From positions 62,001 to 126,000 of the forward strand of contig ADNK01000501.1 of the NCBI GenBank assembly GCA_000320545.1: a DNA stretch of 64,000 bases. The letters are read 5' to 3'. Source of the stretch: Bigelowiella natans CCMP2755 (Eukaryota > Cercozoa > Chlorarachniophyceae). The translations under genes were made by a program, and so were the position numbers. Shown piece after piece: positions 1 to 11,981 of the stretch (positions are counted from its first letter, which is position 1; every line of letters begins with the position of its first letter). Under the pieces are notes generated by a model. The model did no database searches, was not told the origin of the DNA, and worked only from the letters and a program-made list of their open reading frames with translations.

Positions 1-2400
1 CTGTCGATATGCCTTGCCCATGGTAGCTGAGTTCTGACTATTTTATCCCAAGGCAGGTTTCGTTTGTAGTTGGTGGTTATTAGTTTCTTTCGGGTCCACG
101 GAGAGGAAATCGGCGCTCAGGAGAGGACGAAGGAGAGCAATTGTGCCACAGTCTCTTTCTATTTCTTCCCTACGACAACGTATTCCGCCCTAAAATGTTG
201 TAAATGGAATCTGCTTTTGGTTCCTTTCAGTAGCTAAGGAATGTGGCGTTTAGGTGCTGCGACAACAGGAACAAATAGGTCGCAGGTTAAATTCTGCTGG
301 ACGTTGAAGAAATCCTGAGAAAGCGCATCTCCCGACTACCGTCCATGGTAAGCACATCACATGTTACTAGCTGTTTAGATCATTTCTCGGAGGTGTCCAA
401 GAATTCGTCACATGGCATATCCAGTGATCCTTTCAGATGCCCCTGTGAAAACACCTCATGCACTCATTCATGCATGAATGCGGTACACAATGGTGGTTGT
501 GCATTTGAACACGACGTCATTCGATCTAGCTTGCTAGCTAGCAACAGATTGCAACCTGATCGAAGGCTGCCATTCTAGCATGCCGCGCTCTAGCGCTGCA
601 CGTGTGTGTCGTAAACGCTACGCAAGCAAAGACGGCATCATTGGTGTACGCCGCAAGGATTTCTAGATGTAACGCAAGCCACATGCGCATGTCTAACTAT
701 TCTGGTAATCTAGTAATGTGCTGCGAGGCAAAAAAAAGGTCAATCGGCACTGGCTAGCTGGGGATGCATGCTAGCATGGCATCGCGGACATTAATTGCTT
801 CGTGTCAACTGTGAAGCTTGTATGCAATGAATCATCCTCATCACGAGTCAAACTAGCTAAATGTGAGAAGTGTTTCAGATGTGCCGAACGCGCAACATGC
901 ACATAACCTGCATGTAACACAAACTCCTGAATTAGTAATTACATGTTAATATTGGAAGGTGATTATCAATGAAACGCACAGCAAGTACTACTTTGTTTAG
1001 ATACGTGCAGTTGCAGATGTAGAAGTAGCATGTTGCAGCATGTCCGAGCCCATCTAGCCATCTCTGTAAAATATCGCTGGCGCCACCCTCAATTATAATT
1101 GAACAATTCCGAGTCGTTCACCTAAGAATGATGGACATCTTAATTAAATATCATTGAAATGCGCCATTTTTTGCCAATTGAACAAGAGCATTTCAACTTT
1201 GCAACGGTGTATAGGAAAGAAAACCGGAAGTAACCATTTCATCACAATGTATCTAGTTGTACATAATGCCGCACATACGCGAATAGTCGATGAGGATCGT
1301 CTTTCCAGCGAACATCTTTATCCTGTTTTAACAGAATTATGCACAATTAGATGCCCCATAGCACATGATATAGACTGATAGCTTCAAGCTAATTACAAAC
1401 TGTATTCTCTCTCCTTCTCGCTGTTCTTTTGTACCCTACGAACCCCACAGCGCCTCTAAAGGTCTGTGGCTGCTGCTGTTGTTGTTGCTGCTGCTGCCTG
1501 CGGTCTTTATCATCGTTCTTTGGTCCCGCCCCAAGTCCAACATAGACAGTTTTCTGTTGAATACAATACCATCTTATTTAAAAAATATATCCGCATAGCT
1601 TCTCGCCGAATCCTTCCGATTATACGATAAGAAGGTCAACGGCAGGAAAGATCAATTATGTAAGGAATCCTAAATCAGTCAATGCAAAGCTCTGGGACTG
1701 CTGCTACTCATTTTCTACTGGTAGTACGAAAGCTCTTTTAAAAAGGCAACTTGCGTTCGGAAAAATCAGTGCCACTACATTTCCAAGGAAGAGAGGTCCG
1801 ATAGAAATATTAGCAGCCTACGAAATAGTATTTAGTATTATGGAACTAGTTACAGAGTTAGTGGGTGGATGAGGAATGCTTTTAGCTACTACCAACGGAA
1901 TAGAAGGACATCGTCCTGCCCCAGAATCGAAGCCAATCCATTTCTGACAACAGCAACGACAACAACGACGACGACGACGATGAAACAACAAGGAGAATAT
2001 TAACATCAATTTAGTAGCAGCAGCAGCAGCAGCTACAGATCGAAATATTAATTAAAGATGCTTGTCATGATGATAGCAAGACATCAGCTCGTGAATAGTA
2101 CGATGAACTACCGTTGTACTGGCAGCCTGACTACGTCCCATCGCTGCTTGGCTCTTAATGCGTGATATCGCTGCGCTGTACGAGTTTTCAAGGCTCTGAA
2201 ATAAGATTAGATACACATGGTTGCATACATACGAAGGAAAATTACATTTGCAAAAGAAAGGCTGCTAGGGACTCAACACCCTCCACAATGTGTCCTTTGT
2301 TACTCTTCCAAGCCTGCACCAACTTCTCCTCTTCCTTCGTCCCAACAACAATATTGTTTCTGTTATTCTAGTTTTACCAAGAGGGGCACACTTGAGGGAG
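1..2400. other. No recognised gene; palindrome-rich spacer then repeats
   Basis: I see no coding exon here that I can support. The first 1.1 kb is rich in short palindromic words (for example CTAGCTAGC near 530 and GCATGCTAGC near 767), the same vocabulary as the other gene-free spacers in the window. From about 1470 there are CAG/TTG trinucleotide runs, and at 1970-2035 GAC and AGC runs. The 3' end of the minus-strand protease-like gene may extend into the right part of this stretch, because its last exons are unresolved. Confidence 0.5.
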
Positions 2401-2443
2401 GGAGGAAGAGGTCCACATTAAGCCTAACCAAAAGGATATAAAA

Positions 2444-2478
<35 letters not shown>

Positions 2479-2737
2479 GGATAATGAATGTAGGGCCAAG
2501 CGTATGGAGCGATAGACATACACAAATGGAATTCACACACCAACGTTGGCAAGGAATCCAACTTAAAGTTATCAATAGTGATGTTGTCGAATAGCAACAG
2601 CAACAGCAGCAGCAGCAGTAGCAGTAGCATATAGCGACTCTGCATGGGTAATGTATAGAGTGCAGGTATTGATCATATATTGATTGTGATACAGTCACTT
2701 CTATCATTATCCTGGCGCATGACATAACATTTCTTAC

Positions 2738-3015
2738 CCCGTGTCTAAGATCATAAATCTCTTTGTCGTTTTCTTCTTTTTCTTCTGCATTGCAGCGTTG
2801 TCCTCCTTCATTTAAATTTGTTATTATTTTTCTTCCTTATTAGCAGTTATGGCAATGTAATAGTCGCTGACGAAGAAGAGAGTAACAAAGAGTGCTTTAT
2901 TCGTTAAAAGTGTATTGTGCGCAATATCTGTGAGTTAAGGGTTAAACGTGCTAGTCATTGAAGGAGAACTGGATTGTTGAGGATCATGGATGAAAACATT
3001 ACAATAATAGTAGTA

Positions 3016-3047
<32 letters not shown>

Positions 3048-5494
3048 CACAGCGTTGTGATGGAAGCTGACTTCTATGTATGGTACCTATAGAATGAAAA
3101 GGTCATCAAATGAACCCAACTTTCCCACCACACACACACACACACACACACACATACAAACAAATAGGTAAGCATACTCTGAAACACGTTATCAAACAGA
3201 ACATGTGGAAGGGGTGAGGATAACAGGCTGCACTTCTTTACTTTGTCTTCTATATAAAGCGGAATCCATGTGACTGAGTTGTTACTCACGACAGCCTGGA
3301 TCGTATCTTTTCTCCTCCTCCCACTTTGCCCCAATGTAAGCTCTTCCTGCAGAATCATGAAGTGTAAGAAAGTGAAATATTTCACAAAATCTCCGCGTAA
3401 TGCGCAGATCAGATCCTATAAATGACTTTGCGAGTATACATGAAGAAGGAGCCACTATGACTTTCCACAGTAATTGAAGAAGGATAAGATTACTATCTTA
3501 CTATTTAATTTCACACAGGCACACGACACGCATTAACACACCTCTGGATGCAAAAATCTTACGATTTTATTGCTGTTATTGCCTTCCTCTCCCATATCTT
3601 CCTTATCATCCTCCTCGTCCACCCCCTTCTCATGTTCTTTGCTACTGTCATGAGCATCGTTATCATCACAGAGTACTGACATCTGCACCACAGCAGCCTG
3701 GAATATTGGGAAACCGCACACTCCACTCGGATATAGCTTTTGACGGCGCTTATGATGGTGATGATGACCATTCATACCACGAGCAGCGCGACCGTCATTC
3801 TCATTTCCATCAACACGACGGAGGCCATTGAAAACGCTGATGACGGGAGAGTCCAAAGTGATAGAGCCAATCTGCACCTTATCCACGAGGTATTCCTTGG
3901 CGCAAACTTGTGCTGTCGCCCCTTGCCCTATCGTCACATTTGTCGAGCCCAGAGATCGCAGCCCTCTTTGTATTGGTATAGAGTCAGAAAAAGAAGAATG
4001 AGGAGGAGAAGAAAATGATGGGAGCTGATCAGAGTGGAAAAGCATCATCGCTTCTGAGCACGCCGTATCCAGAACGAGGTTGTTCACTTTCATCTTGTTG
4101 TTTATCGTTGCAGAGACGGCGAGCCGACCGTCTGACATCATACGAGCTCTGAGGGGGGGCACTGTATTATTCTCCATCAACTGTGAGGAGCTACGATGAG
4201 ATGGATGAGAAAAAGGAGAACGAGTAGAATCCTTATACGATAGCGATAATGAAGACATGACTTTTACTGCACCATCTATTCCTCTACTGGTCAATAGCCT
4301 ATCTTTCTCTTCCGTATCAATCGCCATAATTATCTCACAACTCCGAATGACGACAGTGGAGCCCTTTGTTGACTTTGTAATGAATGGAACACATGCAATC
4401 TTCATATTGTCATTGCTGTTGCTGCTGACCGACGACCATTCAAAGTACCAATGTGTAGTCGCAGCCACTTCAGGAGAAGGATCATCACTTACACAACATA
4501 GAGGAGTTCCGCTAACCTTATCAATGTACAAGCGTGCTGTTTTTGCTCGCCCCCTGACGCACATCTGCACGACGTGGCAACGGTGCACACGTCCTTCTGT
4601 ATCTGCAATAATGTCCTCCTCCCTAGTTCCTGCATCCTTCACGTGTTCAACGTCGAGAACTCCAGAGAATACACGAGGAAAGGTCCACGCTCCGGTAAGC
4701 GCGTATAATTGAAGTAGTGTCGGATCGTGACCATCAGGAAATAATCTTTTCTTGGACACTGCATTAAGAGGATAATGAGGGGAGGGCGGCAGACTATCGT
4801 GTATAGCTGTTCCAACCGTTGTCGCCCACGCGTCCTCTCCATCGTACTCAACACGGTAGGGAATTTGAGTGAAATTTCCTACTTTAGAGTATGAGCCGTT
4901 TGATGAGAGCATTGCTATAAACTCTTCTGTTTTGCGTCCACTTTCCCACACTTCCCCCTTAATTTTGAGATGCTCATTTCCGCTAATCGTTCCATTCCGC
5001 CACATACGCTCTCTAACCTGCCGCAGGATCTTCTCCAAGCTTATGGGCTTCGCGAGCGAATGTCCTGATGGATCATTGTTCGTATTTTTACGACTCAACT
5101 TCTTTTTCTTTTTCCGTTTTTTCTTCTTTCCGTTTTTGTTCCTCCCAAGTCGGCGTGCTCCTCCCTCGGCAGAGGCGTTTCGAGCGGACGTTGCGCGTGT
5201 ATGGGTGCGTGAATTGACACAACCTCCTGTTTGGTAATTATACTCATTGATACCTTCACCAGTACCAGAATTGTCATTTCTCCCCTTAGTAATTAGTTCC
5301 GACAACAAAGCTACGGAGAGCCGTGGAGACTCCCGAACCCGAGCATCGGCACCACCATACTTGAGCGTTCTGCTTGTGCTACCGCTCCTAATGATTGTTC
5401 TACTGTCGTGATGGCCTACCCTCGACATCATCATTAGAGATATGGATAAGTACACCACCACGACGACGACGACTCCTTCCAGCACGGAATTCAT
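2738..5494 (-). CDS. Membrane-anchored protein with two retropepsin-like aspartic protease halves (3' end incomplete)
   Basis: Exons traced, all phase-consistent: 5494-3542, 3346-3242, 3086-3051, 2784-2738; further 3' exons are not resolved. The ATG at 5494 is the first in frame; the open frame before it begins at a GTG. A hydrophobic segment right after the start (poly-Val, then LSISLMMM) looks like a signal anchor. Residues 70-170 are basic and low-complexity. From about residue 200 there is a globular part ending in a retropepsin-like half: LVLDTACSE with Asp about residue 476, then the GVCGFPIFQ and VVQMSV strands. Exons 2-4 give WIPLYIEDK, VPYIEVSFHHNA and then FMILDTGG, which is the start of a second protease half with a canonical DTG. 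A DTA in the first half and DTG in the second suggests a duplicated, possibly half-degenerate enzyme. In the family two Asp-Thr/Ser-Gly loops form the active site. Function is inferred from motifs only. Confidence 0.72.
3010..3050. repeat. (CTA)n/(TAG)n microsatellite
   Basis: A run of about ten CTA units directly follows the HHNA codons of exon 3 in the minus-strand protease-like gene. It is read here as the start of an intron (GTGGTAG donor); if retained it would encode poly-Val. Confidence 0.8.
3130..3155. repeat. (AC)n microsatellite
   Basis: About 13 AC units inside the intron between exons 2 and 3 of the minus-strand protease-like gene. Confidence 0.9.
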
Positions 5495-5991
5495 CTTAAC
5501 CTTGTAGGACAATGCCGAACCAGAGGAGGAGGAGTAGGAGGATCGCACGTCAAGGTCCTCTCATAGTATATACAGCTAGGTCGTTGAGTGTTCATAGGTT
5601 CTCTCAGCCGCCATCTTTCCGCAGTCATCGTTCACCCCTGCCCTCCTTACTCATCTGAACATCATTCAATTTCACTCGGAACCAACGGATCATCGCTTGC
5701 CGACAGGTGCTCGTAAGAGGTATGTTGTCGCACCCTTAAAACCCCCTACATTCTCATGGGATTTGTGCTATATAAGTGCTACTTTCAGCCCCAATAAGAA
5801 TCCAGATTTCCTACTGGATTTGTCCTAGGCGGAAGGACACATGTGAATAATCGTTTACATGTTAGTTCGTGTCTGGAAAGCCAATCCGACAGCAGTTATG
5901 TTCGAGTTTCGTCGTAATAATATCTAAATAATTATGTCCATAATGGCGTTTCCGAACTTGGCGTAGACTGTCAGAGCTGCGCGCCGAAACC
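5495..5991. promoter_or_regulatory. Head-to-head intergenic region, likely bidirectional promoter
   Basis: This gap of about 0.5 kb separates the ATG of the minus-strand protease-like gene (5494) from the ATG of the plus-strand basic protein (5992). It contains a TATA-like CTATATAAG at about 5769-5777, oriented for the plus gene and roughly 215 bases upstream of its start codon. It has no microsatellite longer than a few units and none of the CTAG/TGCA vocabulary of the gene-free spacers. That two genes share a promoter here is inferred from arrangement only. Confidence 0.45.
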
Positions 5992-7524
5992 ATGGGACCC
6001 AAACGATGGGCCCCAAAGAAGAACTCACAAACGCAGGATCGGAAAGGCGGTCCTGCGCAAATGCCGCAGGGGGTTAAGAATTCCTCCTCCACGCGCGGCC
6101 AGCAGCGCGAGTCCAATGCAACAAGGAACAGAGGTAACCGTAACAGAAATGCTGCGAAAGCACCATCGCAACGGCGGAGGAGGCGGGGTGGCCCAAGGCA
6201 AAAGCCGAGGTAGTGAATTATCTGGTCACATTTGTAGTTGACGTTATCGTTGATAGTACTGTTCGCCATCAGACAAGATGCTGCAGATAACTCGCCCCAG
6301 CTACCACCCGCAACAGGTGGGGGCCCCCAACCTGTGGCGTCATCATCATCATCATCATCTACTCTTGCTGAAACATCCGCTGCTGGGCCATCTTTTTCTT
6401 CTCAACACCCATCACAGAAGAAGATCCAATTTCAGGTGTGTACATTGCTTTCGTCCATGCTGCGTTCACTCGCTGGGACGCTGTCCCCCCCACCTGCTCC
6501 TTTTTCTCTTCTTCCATGTGAGCTACAAATGTCTGTCTGGTCATGATGCTGCCCAAACCGATTCCTCCTTCTTCTTACCACTCAAAAATAGGGCAGGGTG
6601 AAAGGCGTTTTCTTAGAGTCAAGGGTCGCTGCGGTCGAGTCCAACAGTCTGGGAAGCATTCTTGACTCCCTGCGGCAGCTCGGTCTGCCAGAAGGCTGTA
6701 TTAAGATAGTTGGACCCCGGCAGTTGGTGGTATATGGCGTTCCAGCAGAGACTGGAGATGGCCTTCTTCGCTCTGTGTAAGTATGAGATCATGGCGATGA
6801 TGACGATGATGATCATGATGATGATGGTGGAAGGAAAAGCTCACAAACACTCATCTACTAGCTCTCAATTTATAACATGAACATCGACAGCCTTAAGGAC
6901 GTGGAAAGCAAGATACAGTCTTTCGAAAGTGTTCCTTCATATTTGCAAGTAGTCCCTATCCTTGATCCAGCAGGTACTTGTAGTTCTGCAGCGTCCATGC
7001 TGGTGGTGGTGGTGGGTAGTAGTTTCCTACTTTGTGCGGCTATCATCACTCTTCGTTACTGTTCTCCGCTTCATCAACCGAATCCTCTTACTTCTTTCTC
7101 AGCCCGCCCCCTTGACGCGCTCCCTAAGACTGTTCAATACCCGCATCCGAGGAGTGAGTGCCTGCACAGCCTGCTCGCTTGTCTTACATATATATACACA
7201 TATATACACATATGTGTACATATCATTATCATATATTCACATGTTGTGCGCGTATACGAGTAGTGTTCCATTAATATATAAATATATTATATGTGTATAT
7301 GTGTATATGTGTATATATATGTTCTCGGGCACTTATCACCTATATACATCGTACGTAGCTGGAGATCCTGTCATTATTAGCGCAGTGAGAGACGCTGACT
7401 CTGGACAACCTAGGTATTATTATATACTCATACGTATACACACAAATACTTAAAATTATTTCTTGTTTTTTTCCCAATGTAACACTGTCTTGTATGCTAC
7501 TCAAAGTGGATTTATCAGCAGCAG

Positions 7525-7571
<47 letters not shown>

Positions 7572-7935
7572 TCTCTCTCTCTCTCCTGTAATTCTGGACT
7601 ATCTTCGTGTTATGGCTCTTATGCTACTGCTGCTGCTGCTCTGCGTAAGGATGAAGCCTCCTACCGATAATTCACAGAAGCATGTTGTCGTTGGTTGTCT
7701 TGTGTGGTGATAACAAATTAGGGTGGAAAGAGTCGACCTTGTTGTGCCTGACATGATGCAGCAAAGGGGGGGGGTACCGCAACCGTTTCATCCTCATCTC
7801 CGCTCTCCAGCCTTGCGAGCTGAAGAGCTCGAAATGAAGTTGGCGAAGCAACATCTGCCACCACAAGGAGGAGGAGGAGGAGGAGGAGGTGAAGATGCGG
7901 GAAGGGGGGATAAATCTTGCTTTAAGTTGTGTTGA
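5992..7935 (+). CDS. Basic low-complexity N-terminus plus a conserved-looking domain, family unknown
   Basis: Six exons join without breaking frame: 5992-6209, 6273-6435, 6592-6776, 6891-6973, 7359-7413, 7722-7935 (918 bases, 305 residues). Donors are GTAGTG, GTGTGT, GTAAGT, GTACTT and GTATTA. Residues 1-75 are Arg/Lys/Gln/Asn-rich with a tract near RRRRRGGPRQKPR, suggesting nucleic-acid binding or nuclear targeting. A Ser/His-rich linker follows. From about residue 130 the sequence looks globular (LDSLRQLGLPEGCIKIVGP, VPSYLQVVPILDPAAGDPV, VERVDLVVPDMM). The C-terminus is a Gly run then CFKLC. I do not recognise the family. The next gene starts only about 136 bases downstream on the same strand, so the two may be transcribed together. 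The long intron 5 carries AT and TC repeats. Confidence 0.75.
7534..7584. repeat. (TC)n microsatellite
   Basis: A run of about 25 TC units with a single interruption, lying in intron 5 of the six-exon gene at 5992-7935. Confidence 0.9.
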
Positions 7936-8071
7936 AGAAGAGGGATGATGACGAGGATGATATGCACAACCAAACACTCAAATATGTACATTGGATAATT
8001 TGTATCTACACCGCATTGACACGCAACATGGGTGATAGAATTAGAATAATTTAACGATATTATTGGAGCTC

Positions 8072-10602
8072 ATGATGAAGACAAATGATCGACTTGATGC
8101 TGACGATATGCTCTTCTTTCCTATCAAAGGCCCGCTCTCATCTCATCATTCTTCCGCGCATCATCATCATCCTCTCCCAATTGGGGGTGAGAATGACTAT
8201 CGTCATCAGCGTCATCTTCATCATCCGGCCTCGCAGCTCCTATCATCGTCGTTGCTTTCCCAACCAACATCATCATCATCATCGTCGCCATTACCATTAC
8301 TATCGTCAAAACTAGGCGGTCTTCAGAACCTACAAGATATGATGCAGAGGGCCACACTTAATAGTGCACGAATTGAAGGTGGGGGAGGAAGAGGAGCAAC
8401 TGTCCAACACCAAGAGATCTCAAATCAGCAACAACAGAGGACATCTCGGCATCAACGCCCTCAGCAGCATGATGACTCTTTTCATCATCACCAACAAAGG
8501 CCTCCTCCTCCTCATCATCATCATCAACAGCAACAACAACAACAACAACAACTTAGCAATCAAGCACCACGATCATCCCAACCAGTAGCCCCCATTGGAA
8601 GATCAGCAGCACCAGCAGCAGCTTCAGCTGGACGACAGCGCCTTCATCATCAACAGCAGCACCAGCAGCAAAGACAAAGACAGCCACGCGAGGAGATGCT
8701 CTCAGCTCTTTCAAATGCCATCCGAGACTTTTACCAGGAGAATGCGGAGCGAGAGGAGGACGTTACGAATCGAGTCAAGGTTTTTCAGCGCCTCGACTCA
8801 ATCGCACGGACATGCTTTCCAGGCATACAGCTGCTCATCTTCGGCTCATGTGCGGTCGGCTTGTCATCGCGTTCCAGCGACATTGACTTATGCTTGGAGT
8901 TTACGGATGTGAGGGCCGAAGCGGAGCTCAAAGAGAAGATCAAACAACGGTGGCAGCAAGAACAGGAAGAAAAGAAGAGGAAGGAGAGAGAAAAGAAACA
9001 AGAAGAAGAAGAGGGAGGGGAGGAGGAGGAGAAAGAAGAGGCCGACGAGAAAGGCGAAGGCGGCCTCAGGAATGACGACTACAAGACGCACGTTCTTGGG
9101 ACCATAGCAGGTAAACTGGAAGATAGCGGCTTCGAGAATGTGAAGCCGCTGCTAGAAATACGCATTCCCATCGTCAAGTGTACTGATATAGAGACCCAGG
9201 TAGAGACGGACATCTCCTTTACTGATGCAGCACAGCATAAGGCCAAAACGCAGTGCCTGGCACGATTTGCCTCCGCCCACGTGCTGGTGAAGGTGTTGAT
9301 CATGGCTGTGAAGCATTGGTCAGGTAATCGCAAGATCCGCAGCTCCTGGATGTTAAATTCATATGGGTGGTGTCTTCTTACCATCCAATTCCTACAAATG
9401 TGCGAGCCTGGCATCCTTCGTCTAGGCGGTGGCAGCACTGACATTCGCAGCACCCTTGGGGAAAAGAAAGGAGGAGAGCTAGAGGAGGAGGAAAAGCAGA
9501 AGCTCCGACACAAGTACGACAACATGCTACGAGGCGACGGAATAGCCGTGCTTTTGCACCGATTCTTTATGTTTTACGCTAAGTATGACTGGGACCAAAA
9601 CGCGGTGTCTGTGCGGCTTGGACGATCTGTAAGCACTATGGCCCGTGCCCACGATGTCCATTCGAAGCTGCTACAGAACGAAAAAGGGGGGGAGGCGAGT
9701 AGCGGCGAGTTCCCATCACTTGCTGCCGCTATTCTCGACAACAACAGCTTGGGGGGGGGGAAGAACAAGAAGAACAAGAACAAGAACAAGAACAAGAACA
9801 AGGAGGCAGCAGCCGGTGAAAATCGCAATGGCGGCGAGAGCCAATCGTCATCAAAGCAGCAGCTGGGGCAGCTAGGGTTCCAGGAGAAGCAGATGACTCA
9901 CATATGCGTGGAGGATCCTGTTGACCCAACAGACAACGTGGGCAGGAACCTACGCTCCTATGAAAGGACTCTCATTCACATGGAGTTTGTGCGTGCTACC
10001 TCCTTGATGTCTGATCGGAAGATCATGATGATGATGATGAAATCCGCCTCCTCCTCCTCCTCCTCCTCGTCGTCGTCGCCCTCATCGGTGTCGCTGTGGG
10101 AGGCTCTGTGCGAGAAACCCAAGTTCGTAATCCTTCAATTTCTCGTTCCTGGTAGCCGGATGGGGGCAGTAATCGGCACCAAAGGCGTCAACATGGAGAA
10201 AATCAAGAACACGACTGGCGTGCGTATGGTAGCAAGCCCCAAGAAAGCGGGAATTGACTGGAGGTATCTTCGGCTCGATGGTATTCCTGAGCGAGTGTCT
10301 GATGCAGCAGCTATGGTGCTGCGTAAGATAGCGATCGGTAGGCCGCCGGAGGTCACAGTCCTTATCCCCAGCGCTCATCTTGAGCCTGTAATGAAGCTGG
10401 TTGCGCTTCCACGCAACGTGACGGCGAGGGTGAGAGAAGGCCTTCCTGAGAAGACATCGTCGAACGTATCGGAGCACAACCACACCGTGGTGCTTGTCGG
10501 CCCCTCGAGAGCTCTAGGGCGTGTGTTGAAGCTGTTCATCGAAGCGCTGCACGCGGTCGGGGCCAATGAGGATGGCCAGTACAAGTTTCCGATCATCCCT
10601 GA

Positions 10603-10637
<35 letters not shown>

Positions 10638-10702
10638 AGGAGGAGGAGAAAAAGGAGAATGACAACGATGGTAACAGGGAGGAGGACGTGAGGAACGAGT
10701 AG
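8072..10702 (+). CDS. Cid1-type non-canonical poly(A)/poly(U) polymerase with C-terminal KH domain
   Basis: This gene appears intronless. The open frame begins at a TTG (8063), so the first ATG at 8072 is preferred, giving about 876 residues. The first ~200 residues are His/Gln/Ser-rich. The nucleotidyltransferase core follows: FGSCAVGLSSRSSDIDL has the GS motif and two metal-binding Asp residues near 270 and 272, and VETDISF gives the third near 380. The central domain has LVKVLIMAVKHWS and NSYGWCLLTIQFLQ, and the PAP-associated region reads LLHRFFMFYAKYDWDQN and VSVRLG. Near residue 690 a KH domain is seen (VPGSRMGAVIGTKGVNMEKI) with an intact GxxG loop (GTKG about 702-705). A second, degenerate KH-like stretch follows without GxxG. 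The family adds A or U tails to RNA 3' ends; the KH part should contact the RNA. An Asp/Lys-rich tail ends the protein. All catalytic residues are present. Confidence 0.93.
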
Positions 10703-10726
10703 TCCACAGCAGCAGCTGGTGGTTTC

Positions 10727-10732
10727 AATAAA
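10727..10732 (+). terminator. Candidate poly(A) signal AATAAA
   Basis: A perfect AATAAA lies 24 bases after the stop codon of the nucleotidyltransferase gene. Position and sequence fit a eukaryotic polyadenylation signal, though no cleavage site can be seen from sequence alone. Confidence 0.5.
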
Positions 10733-10960
10733 GATCAGGAGCAGGAGGCTCATCAAGGCTGATGACTTTAGTAGTATAAGCAGAACAACCGCAAGTATTG
10801 TTATTATTATTATTATTATTATTATTTTATGTTCGGAAGACGAAAAATATGCTTGTTACATATAAATGAGAGTACGTGGTCAGTGACCTTCTTGACGAGT
10901 GTCAATCTCCATACTATTCATAACATGCAATCCCAAATACATGTTATTTTTCCGCCACAA

Positions 10961-10965
10961 TTATA

Positions 10966-11044
<79 letters not shown>
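10961..11044. repeat. Long (AT)n tract
   Basis: About 80 bases of almost pure AT with a few extra T residues, 3' of the nucleotidyltransferase gene. Confidence 0.95.
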
Positions 11045-11047
<3 letters not shown>

Positions 11048-11264
11048 GATGAATGCGCTGGTGCTACTTAATCATTGCAGTGTGCAAAACATGCAATACA
11101 TTTAGAAATGCCGCGATGAATCAAGCAATTATGCCAGAAGCAAAGTACCCTATCTAGCTACTGCTTGCAGCTTGCGTAATAGGTCTTAATGCTGCTCGAC
11201 AATGGCAGAGTCATAGCAACATGGGCGAGATGTTGCACCGAAATATGCAAGCAAATTCATGCAT

Positions 11265-11380
11265 TGCGGTGCGGACTGAGCCGATGATGCTTGTTGGTGA
11301 GCAATTAGGACATCTAGACATCTGCGGTGCGGACTGAGCCGATGATGCTTGTTGGTGAGCAATTAGGACATCTAGACATC
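11265..11380. repeat. Perfect 58-bp tandem duplication
   Basis: The unit at 11265-11322 is repeated without mismatch at 11323-11380. It begins TGCGGTGCGGACTGAGCC and ends ACATCTAGACATC. Perfect identity suggests a recent duplication. It is not coding on either strand as far as I can tell. Confidence 0.95.
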
Positions 11381-11950
11381 TGCAACACAGCTCAGTTAGA
11401 GTTAAGTGAGCAGCCAATTGCGCAGTATGCATCGTTGGCAAAATCGTTGCATTTGCGTTATACGCTTCCCTAGGCAATGACATTGCAAAGAGTCCATAGG
11501 CTAGGATGTAGTTGTATAGCTACGTACGTACACAGATTAAGCAGATGCTAAAGTTACTCAACATATGTACATATGATTGCGAACACATGCAGATATTTTT
11601 GGAATAGATAAGTTTGGTGTTTTATATACACAGATAGAGATAATGATATTAAATTTGAAGCATATATGCATGCTAAGATGCACACGTTAGGATGATGAGC
11701 AAACGTACATCCATATTCTTTGTGATTAAACAATTCACCATAAGTTGTCTGTCAGCTGCAAAGTAACACGTTTCTAGGTATTCCTCGGCAGAATCGATAT
11801 TTTATGCAGAATTCGTCGCTTTCTGATGATTAATTACGAGATGCGGAAAAGATTATGGGTAAGTATCAAAAGTAATTCAAAGGCAAAATCTGTGCAGGAT
11901 GGTGCTTTTACACAAGGGATTAGGATGTCCTATATATGTGAGGACACTAG

Positions 11951-11981
<31 letters not shown>

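Noticed and set aside
3074-3155. Continuation of the open frame through the AC repeat as coding
   Set aside because: A GTAAAG donor at 3241 and an acceptor before 3086 join WIPLYIEDK to VPYIEVSF in phase, matching the expected protease strand order.
10829-11105. Open frames encoding poly Ile-Tyr
   Set aside because: They are translations of an AT repeat.
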